A model generated the notes under the pieces. That model was not told the origin of the DNA. It did no database searches and worked only from the letters and a program-made list of their open reading frames with translations. From Pseudotabrizicola sp. (lineage in GTDB: Bacteria > Pseudomonadota > Alphaproteobacteria > Rhodobacterales > Rhodobacteraceae): a stretch of 64,000 bases of DNA. Shown here piece by piece: positions 48,974-58,326 of this stretch. A program made the position numbers and the translations under genes. The number at the start of each line of letters is the position of its first letter. Positions within the stretch are counted from its first letter, which is position 1. The DNA lies in NCBI RefSeq assembly GCF_030656345.1, contig NZ_JAUSNR010000049.1, positions 40,057-104,056 of the forward strand, written 5' to 3'.

Positions 48974-51448
48974 GTGAACATGCAGGCGAATACATTGCCA
49001 ATTGCTGAGGCAGAGAAATTCGTTCTCGACGTCGAGGGCATGACCTGCGCCTCTTGCGTCGGCCGTGTCGAGCGCGCCCTGAAAGCGGTGCCCGGCGTTC
49101 AATCGGCCTCGGTCAACCTCGCCACCGAACGGGCAGAGGTGACCGGGGCAACCGTTGAACGTGCGTTGCTCGTCAAGGCTGTCGAGGATGCGGGCTATGA
49201 CGTTACTTCTCTCCCTGTCGATCTGCAGATCGAGGGCATGACATGCGCCTCTTGCGTCGCCCGGGTGGAACGTGCGCTGAAATCCGTTTCCGGGGTAACA
49301 AATGCCTCGGTCAATCTGGCAACCGAGCGGGCGCATGTGATCGGACAGGCCGACACAGCAGCCCTGATCCGTGCCATCGAAGATGCAGGCTATGATGCGC
49401 GGCTTGCCGTGTCAGCCGCTGATCTGTCGGAGGAGGCCACCTTACGAAAAGCAGCAGAGGAAAGCGCCCTGAGGCGGGATCTGCTGATTGCGGCCGCACT
49501 GACCCTGCCGGTGTTTGTATTGGAGATGGGATCGCACCTGTTCATGTGGGTGCACACGGCAGTAATGAATACGATCGGTATGCAGAACAGCTGGTATCTG
49601 CAGTTCGCCCTGACGACGGCGGTACTCTTCGGCCCGGGTTTGCGCTTTTTTGTCAAGGGCCTGCCTGCTCTGGCACGGCTTGCTCCAGACATGAACAGCC
49701 TCGTCGCCGTCGGCACCTCAGCCGCCTATGGCTATTCGCTGATCGCAACCTTCGTCCCCACTTTGCTACCACCAGGCACGGTGAACGTCTACTACGAGGC
49801 GGCGGCCGTCATCGTGACGCTGATCCTGCTTGGCCGCACGTTAGAGGCACGGGCCAAGGGGCGAACCTCTGAGGCGATCAAGCGTCTGGTCGGATTGCAG
49901 GCCAAGACGGCGCGGGTTTTCCGAGATGGTGCTGTGGTCGAGTTGCCGATTGCAGAGGTTCGTCCGTCCGATCTGGTCGAGGTGCGCCCCGGCGAGCGGG
50001 TGCCGGTCGATGGTGAAGTGACCGAAGGGGCCAGTTGGATCGACGAAAGCATGATCTCGGGCGAGCCGTTGCCGGTGGAAAAGACGATTGGCAGCGCCGT
50101 GACCGGTGGCACGATCAACCAGACCGGTGCCTTCACCTTTCGCGCCACGGCGGTGGGCGAAGCGACGATGCTGGCCCAGATCATCCGCATGGTCGAGGCC
50201 GCCCAGGGGGGAAAGCTGCCGATCCAGGCGTTGGTGGACCGCGTGACCATGTGGTTCGTGCCCGCCGTTATGGCACTGGCCGCGCTGACCTTTATCGTCT
50301 GGCTGGTTTTTGGCCCTGAGCCTGCCCTGACCTTTGGCCTTGTCAACGCCGTGGCAGTACTGATCATCGCCTGCCCCTGTGCAATGGGGCTGGCCACGCC
50401 GACATCGATCATGGTCGGAACCGGGCGCGGCGCGGAACTGGGCATCCTGTTCCGCAAGGGTGAAGCGTTGCAGGCCTTGCAGGACGTCAAGGTGGTGGCC
50501 TTTGACAAGACCGGCACGCTGACGATGGGCAAACCCAGCCTGACGGATCTTCACCTTGCCCCCGGCTTTGTGCATAACCCGGTGCTGGCCGCCGTCGCGG
50601 CGGTCGAGGGCAAATCAGAACACCCGATTGCCCGCGCCATCGTGGCCGCGGCGGCGGACGCGGGCCTTGCCCTGCCCGACGTCACCGGTTTTGCCTCGGT
50701 CACCGGCTATGGTGTCACAGCCCGCGCGGGCGACCAACAGGTCGACATCGGTGCCGACCGCTACATGGAAAAGCTGGGTCTGGATGTTGCGATCTTTGCC
50801 GATATCGCCGCCCGGCTGGCGGATGAGGGCAAGTCGCCGCTCTATGCCGCTATAAATGGCAAGCTGGCGGCGATCCTTGCCGTTGCCGACCCAGTCAAGG
50901 CAACGACACCCCAGGCGATCAAGGCCCTGCATGCGCTTGGCCTGAAGGTTGCGATGATCACGGGCGACAATGCCCGCACGGCGCAGGCCATCGCACGGCA
51001 GTTGGGCATCGACGAGGTCGTGGCCGAGGTCCTGCCCGACGGAAAGGTCGCCGCCGTCAAGCGGCTGAAGGCCCTTGGCACGCTGGCGTATGTCGGCGAT
51101 GGGATCAACGATGCCCCGGCTCTGGCTGAGGCGGATGTCGGGCTTGCCGTTGGCACAGGCACCGATATCGCTATCGAGGCTGCCGATGTGGTGTTGATGT
51201 CGGGGCGTCTCACCGCCGTGCCCGACGCCATTGCGCTGTCGAAGGCCACGATGCGCAACATCCGGCAGAACCTGTTCTGGGCCTTTGCTTATAATGCCGC
51301 CCTGATCCCGGTCGCCGCCGGTGCGCTTTGGCCAGCTTACGGAGTCCTTCTGTCGCCGATCTTTGCCGCCGGTGCGATGGCGCTGTCGTCAGTCTTCGTC
51401 CTTGGCAACGCGCTGCGTCTGCGCCGCTTTGTCCCCATTCAAGCCTGA
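48974..51448 (+). CDS. copA: Cu(I)-exporting P1B-type ATPase CopA
   Basis: The 824-aa ATPase has two N-terminal HMA domains with GMTCASC (Cys25/28 and Cys91/94), eight helices with the transport motif CPC (Cys467, Cys469) followed by AMGLATP, the phosphorylation motif DKTGT (Asp511), the HP locus SEHPIA and [14 protein letters not shown]. It pumps Cu+ from cytoplasm to periplasm. The GTG at 48974 has AAGGAG seven bases upstream and is preferred over the later ATG 48980. Earlier in-frame starts fall in the promoter. Confidence 0.96.
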   Translation: MNMQANTLPIAEAEKFVLDVEGMTCASCVGRVERALKAVPGVQSASVNLATERAEVTGATVERALLVKAVEDAGYDVTSLPVDLQIEGMTCASCVARVERALKSVSGVTNASVNLATERAHVIGQADTAALIRAIEDAGYDARLAVSAADLSEEATLRKAAEESALRRDLLIAAALTLPVFVLEMGSHLFMWVHTAVMNTIGMQNSWYLQFALTTAVLFGPGLRFFVKGLPALARLAPDMNSLVAVGTSAAYGYSLIATFVPTLLPPGTVNVYYEAAAVIVTLILLGRTLEARAKGRTSEAIKRLVGLQAKTARVFRDGAVVELPIAEVRPSDLVEVRPGERVPVDGEVTEGASWIDESMISGEPLPVEKTIGSAVTGGTINQTGAFTFRATAVGEATMLAQIIRMVEAAQGGKLPIQALVDRVTMWFVPAVMALAALTFIVWLVFGPEPALTFGLVNAVAVLIIACPCAMGLATPTSIMVGTGRGAELGILFRKGEALQALQDVKVVAFDKTGTLTMGKPSLTDLHLAPGFVHNPVLAAVAAVEGKSEHPIARAIVAAAADAGLALPDVTGFASVTGYGVTARAGDQQVDIGADRYMEKLGLDVAIFADIAARLADEGKSPLYAAINGKLAAILAVADPVKATTPQAIKALHALGLKVAMITGDNARTAQAIARQLGIDEVVAEVLPDGKVAAVKRLKALGTLAYVGDGINDAPALAEADVGLAVGTGTDIAIEAADVVLMSGRLTAVPDAIALSKATMRNIRQNLFWAFAYNAALIPVAAGALWPAYGVLLSPIFAAGAMALSSVFVLGNALRLRRFVPIQA

Positions 51449-51460
51449 AGGAGCCAGATC

Positions 51461-51943
51461 ATGAACATTGGTGAAGCAGCGAAAGCCTCGGGCGTATCGG
51501 CCAAGATGATCCGCTACTACGAGTCCACCGGGCTGATCCCTGCGGCGGGGCGCACCGGTTCGGGCTACCGCGTCTATTCCGACACCGAAGTGCAGATGCT
51601 GCGCTTCATCCGGCGCTCCCGCGACCTTGGCTTTCCAGTCGAGAAGATTCAGGAACTGCTCGCGCTCTGGCGAGACCGATCCCGCCAAAGTAGCGATGTG
51701 AAGCGTCTGGCACAGGAGCAGATCAACGGGCTGGAACGGAAAATCAGCGAGATGCAGGCCATGATGGAAACCCTGCAACACCTTGCTGACGCCTGCTGTG
51801 GAGATCATCGGCCGGATTGTCCAATTCTGACCGACCTCGGGAATGGCCCCAGCCCCGTCAACAAGACTGGCCCTGCAAAGAAGACTGGTCTGCCTAGTTC
51901 AGTAAGAGTGACCAGTGCGTCCCCGCGCCATACCGCGACGTGA
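51461..51943 (+). CDS. cueR: Cu(I)-responsive MerR-family activator CueR
   Basis: The 160-aa protein has an N-terminal MerR helix-turn-helix (MNIGEAAKASGVSAKMIRYYESTGLIP), a dimerisation helix and the Cu(I)-binding loop ACCGDHRPDCPIL. Cys112 and Cys120 fall at the same numbers as in E. coli CueR, and Cys113 is extra. The C-terminal tail after residue 125 is longer than usual. It is 12 bases downstream of copA and so autoregulated through the copA promoter. Confidence 0.93.
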   Translation: MNIGEAAKASGVSAKMIRYYESTGLIPAAGRTGSGYRVYSDTEVQMLRFIRRSRDLGFPVEKIQELLALWRDRSRQSSDVKRLAQEQINGLERKISEMQAMMETLQHLADACCGDHRPDCPILTDLGNGPSPVNKTGPAKKTGLPSSVRVTSASPRHTAT

Positions 51944-52063
51944 CCCGCTCGTGCTCAACGTCATCGCCTGAGCGTCCCTGGGGGAGCACGGAGGCGGCGT
52001 GTCGAACACGAGCGTCTCTGATAGACAGTCTGATACGCTGTCGGTCAAAGCCGGCCTGAACCG

Positions 52064-52492
52064 ATGCTTGCCCTGACGGGTCTTTTCTTCGCAGCGTTGA
52101 TCGCCGCCACGTTGATCCCAGCACAGTCCGAGGCCGTGCTTGTTGCACTGCTTCTTGCCGGGACACAGCCCGTTTGGTTGCTTCTATTGGTTGCGACGGC
52201 GGGCAACGTCCTCGGTGCGGCGATCAACTGGACCATCGGACGGTTTCTGATGCGCTTCTCCGACCATCCACGTTTCCCGTTTTCGGTACGGCAAGTTGTT
52301 CAGGCCCAGTGCTGGTATGGCCGGTGGGGGTGGGTAAGCCTGTTTGGGTCGTGGCTGCCGATCATCGGTGACCCGATCACCTTGGCCGCAGGCATGATGC
52401 GGGAACCGTTCTGGCGGTTCATACTGGTCGTCACACTTGCTAAGTTCGGTCGCTACGCCGCTCTTGCGTTCGTGACACTTTCGGTCATTTGA
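52064..52492 (+). CDS. YqaA-type SNARE-associated (DedA superfamily) membrane protein
   Basis: The 142-aa protein has about four helices with LIPAQSEAVLVALL, TAGNVLGAAINWTIGRFL and SLFGSWLPIIGDPITLAAGMMR, characteristic of YqaA-like DedA proteins. A lipid-translocation role is inferred from the superfamily. It follows cueR after 120 bases and could be co-transcribed. It is the second DedA-superfamily protein in the window. Confidence 0.82.
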   Translation: MLALTGLFFAALIAATLIPAQSEAVLVALLLAGTQPVWLLLLVATAGNVLGAAINWTIGRFLMRFSDHPRFPFSVRQVVQAQCWYGRWGWVSLFGSWLPIIGDPITLAAGMMREPFWRFILVVTLAKFGRYAALAFVTLSVI

Positions 52493-52580
52493 TACGTCAC
52501 GTATGTCACCCGCTGGAGCGTATTACTTTGCGCATGAATTGCAGCGTGATCAAAGCTGACCTTCATTGCGGTCGTGGCCT

Positions 52581-53192
52581 TCAGATTTTCCTGAACAGCC
52601 CGAAGTGGAACTTCTGATTGCTTCCCCAGGGTGTCCGGTGCTCATGCATGACCGATTTGACCAGCCTGTATCCTTGACCGAGCCGCCCCGCCAATAAGGC
52701 CGAATCATACCGGGAAACAGGCAGGCCGCTGCAACTTTCCGGTCCATCCAGCGCGAACGTGCCGATGATTGTATGGCCGCCAGGCAGAAGAGCCAGATCC
52801 ATTGTCCTCAGATAGGTGTCCTGATCGGCAGCTTCGGTCAAGAAATGGAACGCCGCACGGTCGTGCCAGATACTAAAGAGCCGCGACGGCTGCCAATTCA
52901 GCACATTTGCCACGACCCACTCGACCGGAGCATCCTCAGGGAGACGTGACCTCGTCTTGGCCAGCGCAGTCGCTGAAAGATCAAGCGTAGTGATTCGTGA
53001 AAACCCTTGGTCCAGCAGGCAATCCACCAAACGCGAGGACCCCGCGCCCACATCCACAATAGCGGCATCGCTTGCTACGCCTGCCATGGCGATCAGGTCG
53101 AGAGAGATTTGCGGTCGCTCCTCGAACCAGCTGGTCTCGGCGTCTTGCTTGGTCTGATAGACCTCTTCCCAGCGGTTAAGTTCTCGAGTCAT
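52581..53192 (-). CDS. Class I SAM-dependent methyltransferase
   Basis: The 203-aa protein has an N-terminal WEEVYQTK motif, the SAM-binding motif I VDVGAGSSRLVD and a following acidic strand end ITTLDLS. It also has motifs near HDRAAFHFL and PGGHTIIGTF. This layout is shared with small thiopurine/tellurite (TehB)-like methyltransferases. It lies just downstream of the second P1B ATPase on the same strand, the ATG being 11 bases after that stop. The substrate is unknown; metal or thiol methylation is possible. Confidence 0.78.
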   Translation of the reverse strand: MTRELNRWEEVYQTKQDAETSWFEERPQISLDLIAMAGVASDAAIVDVGAGSSRLVDCLLDQGFSRITTLDLSATALAKTRSRLPEDAPVEWVVANVLNWQPSRLFSIWHDRAAFHFLTEAADQDTYLRTMDLALLPGGHTIIGTFALDGPESCSGLPVSRYDSALLAGRLGQGYRLVKSVMHEHRTPWGSNQKFHFGLFRKI

Positions 53193-53202
53193 TCTTGGTC
53201 TT

Positions 53203-55575
53203 TCACAGATCAACCCTGCGCAGACGCAATGCGTTGGTGATGACGGAGACCGATGACAGGCTCATCGCCGCAGCTGCGATCATCGGCGACAAAAGAAGGC
53301 CGGTGATCGGATAGAGCAGCCCGGCTGCGATCGGTACGCCAAGTGCGTTGTAAGCAAAGGCAAAGAACAGGTTCTGCTTGATATTGCGCAAGGTTGCGCG
53401 TGCCAACTTGCGCGCCCGGACGATGCCCATCAGGTCGCCACCCAAAAGAGTGATGCCCGCGCTTTCCATCGCGACGTCAGCCCCGGTACCCATGGCGATG
53501 CCGACATCCGCTGCCGCCAGCGCAGGCGCGTCATTCACGCCGTCGCCCGCCATTGCGATCTTGTGACCCTCGCGGCGTAGCCGGTCGATTAGGTCTTTCT
53601 TCGCCTCGGGGAGCACGCCCGCGCGCACCTCATCTATGCCGAGCTTGGCCGCGACCGCTTGTGCCGTGCGTTCGTTGTCGCCGGTCGCCATGATGACGCG
53701 AAACCCTTGGGCATGCAGTTCCCTGATCGCCCGCGCGGTCGACTCCTTGATCGGATCTGCGACGGCGAGGATGCCTGCGAGCACACCGTCGACAGCGATG
53801 AACATCGCGGTCTTGCCCTCGGCGCGCAGAGTGTCGGCCTGTGCCTCCGCACGCGCAGTGTCCAACCCCATTTCCTGCATCATGGCTGCGTTGCCAAGCG
53901 CAACCGCGCGACCTTTGACCTTGCCACGCACACCCTTGCCGGTGACCGCCTCGAATCCCGTAGCCTCTTGTCGGGACGCGCCCTGCGCGTCAGCCCCCTC
54001 GACAATGGCTTCGGCCAGCGGATGTTCCGACCCACGTTCCAGCGCCGCAGCAAGGGACAACAGGTCTGTGACTGCCACGTCCCCAAGCGTCACCGTATCG
54101 GTGAGCTTGGGCTTGCCCATGGTCAACGTGCCAGTCTTGTCGACGATCAGCGTATCGACTCCCGCCATCCGCTCCAGCGCCTCAGCGTCTTTGATAAGCA
54201 CACCCGCCTGAGCGCCGCGTCCAGCCGCTGTCGTAATCGAGATTGGGGTGGCAAGACCCAACGCGCAGGGGCAGGCAATGATCAGCACCGACACCGCCGA
54301 CGCGATGGCAAAGACCAGGGCTGGCTCGGGGCCAAAGATCATCCAGGCCGCAAAGGCCAGTATTGCGATCCCAACTACGGTCGGAACGAAGATTGCGGAC
54401 ACCCGATCCGCCAGCCCCTGGATTGGTGCGCGCGACCGGCGCGCGTTCGATACCATGGCCACGATCTGAGCCAAAACAGTGTCTGCGCCAACCTTGCCTG
54501 CCTCGATAACAAGACTTCCGTTCTTGTTGATGGTGGCCCCGGTCACCGCATCTCCCGGCCCTTTTTCGACCGGCATCGACTCGCCGGTCAGCATGCTTTC
54601 GTCCAACGATGAATGACCCTCGATCACCACGCCGTCGACTGGCACGGCGTCTCCGGGGCGCACACGCAGCCGGTCGCCCTCCATGATGTTCTCCAAAGGC
54701 GCATCGTATTCGGTGCCGTCCGGCAGAATGCGCCGCGCCGTCTTCGGCGCGAGGTCGAGAAGCGCGCGGATCGCATCGCCGGTGCGTTCGCGTGCGCGCA
54801 GCTCCAGGACCTGGCCGACAAAGACCAGAGCCACAATCACCACCGCCGCTTCATAGTAGGTGCCAACGCCGTGACCCATCCGGTAGACTTCAGGGAACAC
54901 GCCAGGCAGAAACGTCGCGACGAGCGAATAGAGGTAGGCCGCCGCCACCCCAAGGCTGATCAGCGTCCACATGTTGGGCGACCGGTTCACCAGCGAATCC
55001 CAGCCGCGTCTGAAGAAGGGAAGGGCCGCCCAAAGGATGATCGGAGTTGCCAGCGCGAACTCCAGGTAACTGGCCACCTGATGCCCGATCCAGTCGCGCA
55101 CCGGCAGGGCCACGAACTCTCCCATCGTCAACACGATCAGCGGCACCGCCGCGGCAACTGAGATCCACATGCGGCGGGTGAAATCGGTCAACTCATGGCT
55201 GGGCTCGTCCGATGGCAGCATCGGCTCCAGCGCCATGCCGCAGATCGGGCATGAGCCAGGCGCATCGCGGATGATCTCGGGGTGCATTGGGCAGGTATAC
55301 TGCACATTGGCGGGGGCAACTTTCTTGCGCCCCGCCGCACGGCCGGAGGCGTAGAACCACGGATCGGCCTGAAACTTCGTCTGGCACTTGCCGGAGCAGA
55401 AATGGAAGTCCTTGCCGCCAAACGCCTCGGTCCGCGTGTCGGGTTTCAACGTGACGGTCATGCCGCAGACTGGGTCGATGGAAGTTGGCCCAGTTCCACT
55501 TTGTGGGGCGCCTTGGCTTTCAGGCATGTCGGGGTCGGGATGGGCATGGCTGCCGTGCGGATCGGTGGGTTTCAT
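53203..55575 (-). CDS. Copper P1B-type ATPase with YHS and metal-binding N-terminal domains
   Basis: The 790-aa ATPase lacks HMA domains. It starts with a His-rich stretch ([12 protein letters not shown]), a YHS domain ([16 protein letters not shown]) and a CPMHPE...CPICGM domain at residues 95-113. The transport motif is CPC (Cys435, Cys437) with ALGLATP, and the phosphorylation site is DKTGT (Asp479). This domain set is typical of CopA2/SilP-like copper or silver ATPases. Its promoter has a CueR dyad. Confidence 0.93.
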   Translation of the reverse strand: MKPTDPHGSHAHPDPDMPESQGAPQSGTGPTSIDPVCGMTVTLKPDTRTEAFGGKDFHFCSGKCQTKFQADPWFYASGRAAGRKKVAPANVQYTCPMHPEIIRDAPGSCPICGMALEPMLPSDEPSHELTDFTRRMWISVAAAVPLIVLTMGEFVALPVRDWIGHQVASYLEFALATPIILWAALPFFRRGWDSLVNRSPNMWTLISLGVAAAYLYSLVATFLPGVFPEVYRMGHGVGTYYEAAVVIVALVFVGQVLELRARERTGDAIRALLDLAPKTARRILPDGTEYDAPLENIMEGDRLRVRPGDAVPVDGVVIEGHSSLDESMLTGESMPVEKGPGDAVTGATINKNGSLVIEAGKVGADTVLAQIVAMVSNARRSRAPIQGLADRVSAIFVPTVVGIAILAFAAWMIFGPEPALVFAIASAVSVLIIACPCALGLATPISITTAAGRGAQAGVLIKDAEALERMAGVDTLIVDKTGTLTMGKPKLTDTVTLGDVAVTDLLSLAAALERGSEHPLAEAIVEGADAQGASRQEATGFEAVTGKGVRGKVKGRAVALGNAAMMQEMGLDTARAEAQADTLRAEGKTAMFIAVDGVLAGILAVADPIKESTARAIRELHAQGFRVIMATGDNERTAQAVAAKLGIDEVRAGVLPEAKKDLIDRLRREGHKIAMAGDGVNDAPALAAADVGIAMGTGADVAMESAGITLLGGDLMGIVRARKLARATLRNIKQNLFFAFAYNALGVPIAAGLLYPITGLLLSPMIAAAAMSLSSVSVITNALRLRRVDL

Positions 55576-55633
55576 AGCGTTCTCCTGTCGCGGTAAGCGC
55601 CGCGCGAAGGCAGATGCAAAGGCCTACCGACTC

Positions 55634-55664
55634 ACGATGCGCCTTCCCATTATTGGAAGGTCAA
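55634..55664 (-). promoter_or_regulatory. CueR-type promoter of the second P1B ATPase
   Basis: On the minus strand TTGACC (55664-55659) precedes a 19-base spacer holding the near-perfect dyad CCTTCCAATAATGGGAAGG (55660-55642) and a weak -10 CATCGT (55639-55634). A leader of about 60 bases follows to the ATG. Confidence 0.75.
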
Positions 55665-55689
55665 GCGAAGATTGCGGCTGCGGTTGCAA

Positions 55690-56076
55690 TCAAATTGCCG
55701 CAACAACTTTGGCCAGCAAGTCGCGCACCTGACCTGCGACGGCATGCAATGCGGGATTGTTGATGGCCTGCATCGAAGCAACCGGATCAATCGCACTGAC
55801 CTCGACCCCGCCTTCGACCTCGCGCAGGATCACGTTGCATGGCAGCATCGCACCGACGCGCGGTTCCATCCCAATGGCTTCCATCGCCATCTTCGGGTTG
55901 CAGGCCCCGAGAATCCGGTAGGCTGGCATATCCACGTCCAGCTTCTTCTTCATCGTTGCCTTGACGTCGATCTCTGTCAAAATGCCGAAACCCTTGTCAG
56001 TCAGCGCCGCGCGGGTGCGGGCGTCGACGGCGTCAAAATCAGCGTCTACTATCAAGCGGTTGATCGTGTAATCCAT
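55690..56076 (-). CDS. DUF302-family protein
   Basis: The 128-aa soluble protein has the DUF302 pattern: DYTINRLIVDADFDAVDARTRAALTDKGFGILTEIDV, ACNPKMA and VGAMLPCNVILREV. There is no signal peptide. DUF302 proteins are common in metal and sulfur clusters, but their activity is unknown. It lies upstream of the CueR promoter of the ATPase on the same strand. Confidence 0.88.
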   Translation of the reverse strand: MDYTINRLIVDADFDAVDARTRAALTDKGFGILTEIDVKATMKKKLDVDMPAYRILGACNPKMAMEAIGMEPRVGAMLPCNVILREVEGGVEVSAIDPVASMQAINNPALHAVAGQVRDLLAKVVAAI

Positions 56077-56142
56077 TGTCGTTCCTTTTGGTTCATTACC
56101 TCAACTCGAGCAGCCGACTCTGCTTTCCACCCGGCTGTGGCG

Positions 56143-56628
56143 TCATTCAAGTTCGGCGCGGGGGGTGCCTGCAGGTGCCTCGCCGTTCGCCTCGATGTCA
56201 GCGATATATATCTTCATTTCAGCGATTTCGCTGAGCTGTGCCTCGATGATTGCATCTGCCAGTGCCCGAACCCTTGGGTCTGAGATATCGGCCCGCTCGC
56301 TGGTCAGGATTGCAATGGAATGATGTGGGATCATCGCCCGCATCCAGGCGAGATCGTCGACCGTCGCCTGGCTTCGGACAAGCCACAGCGAAAGGGCGAA
56401 GGCTGCAGCAGCGCCCGCGAAGATCGCGAGATTGACCTTCTTGTTGGAATACATGCCCAGCATGAAAGCGAGCATGATGATTGCCATTACCGCACCCATA
56501 TAGATCGCCATCCACATCCGCGTCTGGGAGAAGAAGATATGGTCAAGCGCGTAGGTGTTGAGATACATCAATCCAAACATCACGATCGTCGAAGTCGCGA
56601 TCATTGCAAAGAAACGTCCGTAGTTCAT
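56143..56628 (-). CDS. Membrane DUF305 protein
   Basis: The 161-aa protein has three hydrophobic helices (MIATSTIVMFGLMYL, MWMAIYMGAVMAIIMLAFMLG, LAIFAGAAAAFALSLWLV) followed by a DUF305 domain with MRAMIPHHSIAILTSERA. GGAG lies eight bases before the ATG at 56628. It is unlike the soluble DUF305 at 48138; here the metal-binding helix bundle is membrane-tethered, probably on the periplasmic side. Confidence 0.86.
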   Translation of the reverse strand: MNYGRFFAMIATSTIVMFGLMYLNTYALDHIFFSQTRMWMAIYMGAVMAIIMLAFMLGMYSNKKVNLAIFAGAAAAFALSLWLVRSQATVDDLAWMRAMIPHHSIAILTSERADISDPRVRALADAIIEAQLSEIAEMKIYIADIEANGEAPAGTPRAELE

Positions 56629-56726
56629 ATTTCGACTCCTGAACAAATGTTGCTCCAAGTTAATCCCTTCAGCAGAGAAGCGTTCCGAAGCACCAACGCC
56701 CTTAGCTTTTCAGGGCCGGAGAACGC

Positions 56727-56846
56727 TCACTTGCGCAAGTATTTGACCAGCGCCGCAATCGCGAGGCCGACCAGCACAAGGGTGACGATCATCCAGAGCC
56801 AGCCGAAGCCCATTCCAAATCCCATACCGTAGCCGTTCATCTTCAT
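56727..56846 (-). CDS. 39-aa Gly/Met-rich single-helix membrane miniprotein
   Basis: The protein begins MKMNGYGMGFGMGFGWLWM and ends in a hydrophobic helix closing with KYLRK. An AGGAGG ribosome binding site lies five bases before the ATG, which strongly supports translation. The Met/Gly head could bind copper in the periplasm. It is adjacent to the membrane DUF305 gene and the EF-hand protein. Confidence 0.65.
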   Translation of the reverse strand: MKMNGYGMGFGMGFGWLWMIVTLVLVGLAIAALVKYLRK

Positions 56847-56918
56847 GGCCTCCTGATCTGTGTTGGGATTCCTCCCGCTAACCGGAGATTTGCCCAGTTA
56901 GCGGGAAAATAAAGCGCG

Positions 56919-57419
56919 TCAGTCGTTGTCCATCATCCCATGACCCATGCCCGGCATGCCCTGCTGCCCGCCCATGTGGCTTTGCATCATTTCTGCCATG
57001 GCGGCCATTTCAGCCTCCGTGACCTGTGCGTCACCGTCGGCGTCGTGCATCTGGAAGGCACGCACGGTCATCGGTCGGGTGTGGGCCGCATGCATCACCG
57101 CGAATTCCTCCAGCGACAAAGTCCCGTTGGCGTCGGTGTCGTAGGTCTTGAGTTCAGCCTGAATCCCGGCTGTCATTTCCTCGGGGCTAAGCGTGCCGTC
57201 TTTGTTGCTATCGAACGTGGCCATGGCATAGCTCTGGCCGCCGGCCATCATTCCCATGGCGCCACCCATCATGCCGCCATGCTGGCCCATCATGCCCATG
57301 CCTCCGTCCATCATGCCATCATGCTGCATCTGACCCTGCTGGGCGACGACCGGCACGGCGACAGCGGCTACGCCAAGGGCGGCAACGGTAGCGAGGGCGA
57401 ATTTTGTCGAACGTTTCAT
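56919..57419 (-). CDS. Exported EF-hand protein with Met/Gly-rich N-terminus
   Basis: The 166-aa protein has a signal peptide and a Met/His/Gly-rich segment (residues 31-60, MQHDGMMDGGMGMMGQHGGM and onward). EF-hand loops lie at about 70-81 (DSNKDGTLSPEE), 94-105 (DTDANGTLSLEE) and 126-137 (DADGDAQVTEAE). It could bind calcium or soft metals. It is divergent from the two-component system, whose regulator probably controls it. Confidence 0.85.
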   Translation of the reverse strand: MKRSTKFALATVAALGVAAVAVPVVAQQGQMQHDGMMDGGMGMMGQHGGMMGGAMGMMAGGQSYAMATFDSNKDGTLSPEEMTAGIQAELKTYDTDANGTLSLEEFAVMHAAHTRPMTVRAFQMHDADGDAQVTEAEMAAMAEMMQSHMGGQQGMPGMGHGMMDND

Positions 57420-57510
57420 TCTGTCTCTCCTGGATCAGATTGCGATGGGTCCAATCTGGGAGCGAGGTGTCCCACAGGTTTGTCAGGGCGACGCCTGTTT
57501 TGTATCAAAC

Positions 57511-57546
57511 TGTCGCAGGCAGAGGTCCTGAGAGAGGTTTGCGACA
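57511..57546. promoter_or_regulatory. Inverted repeat between EF-hand gene and response regulator
   Basis: TGTCGCA at 57511-57517 and its exact complement TGCGACA at 57540-57546 are separated by 22 bases in the divergent intergenic region. The spacing, about three helical turns between arm centres, fits two regulator dimers on one DNA face. A role as response-regulator target is inferred. Confidence 0.45.
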
Positions 57547-57600
57547 ATCTTCTGTCCGCAGCACTACCGCGTTCAGCTAGGGTCGACATCAGGAGACAAG

Positions 57601-58326
57601 ATGATGACCCAGCCGCCGCATATTCTGATCGTCGATGACCACCGTGATATCCGCGATGCCCTGGTGAAATATCTGGAAAGGAACGGCATGCGCGCGACTT
57701 CTGCCGCCAATGCCGTCGCAATGGATGCGGCGATGAAGGTGGGTCAATTCGATCTGATCGTGCTGGATGTGATGATGCCGGGCGAAGATGGCCTCTCGGT
57801 CTGCCGACGTTTGCGTGCGCAGGGGGCCATTCCGATCTTGATGCTGACAGCCCTGGGTGATGAAACTGACCGTATCGTGGGGTTGGAGGTCGGGGCCGAC
57901 GACTATCTGCCCAAACCCTTCAATCCGCGAGAGTTGCTGGCCCGGATCAAGGCGATCCTGCGCCGATCCGACCGGGGGGGCGTCGTTGGTGGCAGCCTTG
58001 CCGGGCACAGATTGGCCTTCGACCGATGGGTGCTTGATACCGACCGCCGGACCCTGACCGACGACGATGGCATCGAGGTCGCACTCACAACTGCAGAATT
58101 CCGTCTGCTGACGGTGTTTCTGGAACGGCCGCGCTTCGTGCTCAGCCGCGAACAACTGCTCGATCTTACATCGGGTCGCGCCGCACAGGTGTTCGATCGC
58201 ACCATCGACAACCAGATTAGCCGCCTGCGCCGCAAGATCGAGGCCGATCCGGCCAAGCCTGTGCTGATCGCAACTGTCTGGGGTGGTGGCTACAGCCTTG
58301 CCGCAGACGTGAGTGCAATGCCGTGA
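57601..58326 (+). CDS. OmpR-family response regulator
   Basis: The 241-aa protein has a receiver domain with Asp12/Asp13, phospho-acceptor Asp56 (VLDVMMPG) and LPKPF, followed by an OmpR-type winged helix (ALTTAEFRLLTVFLERPRFVLSREQLLDL and DNQISRLRRKIE). It overlaps the kinase gene by four bases. Its position next to a Met-rich exported protein suggests metal or envelope-stress control. Confidence 0.93.
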   Translation: MMTQPPHILIVDDHRDIRDALVKYLERNGMRATSAANAVAMDAAMKVGQFDLIVLDVMMPGEDGLSVCRRLRAQGAIPILMLTALGDETDRIVGLEVGADDYLPKPFNPRELLARIKAILRRSDRGGVVGGSLAGHRLAFDRWVLDTDRRTLTDDDGIEVALTTAEFRLLTVFLERPRFVLSREQLLDLTSGRAAQVFDRTIDNQISRLRRKIEADPAKPVLIATVWGGGYSLAADVSAMP

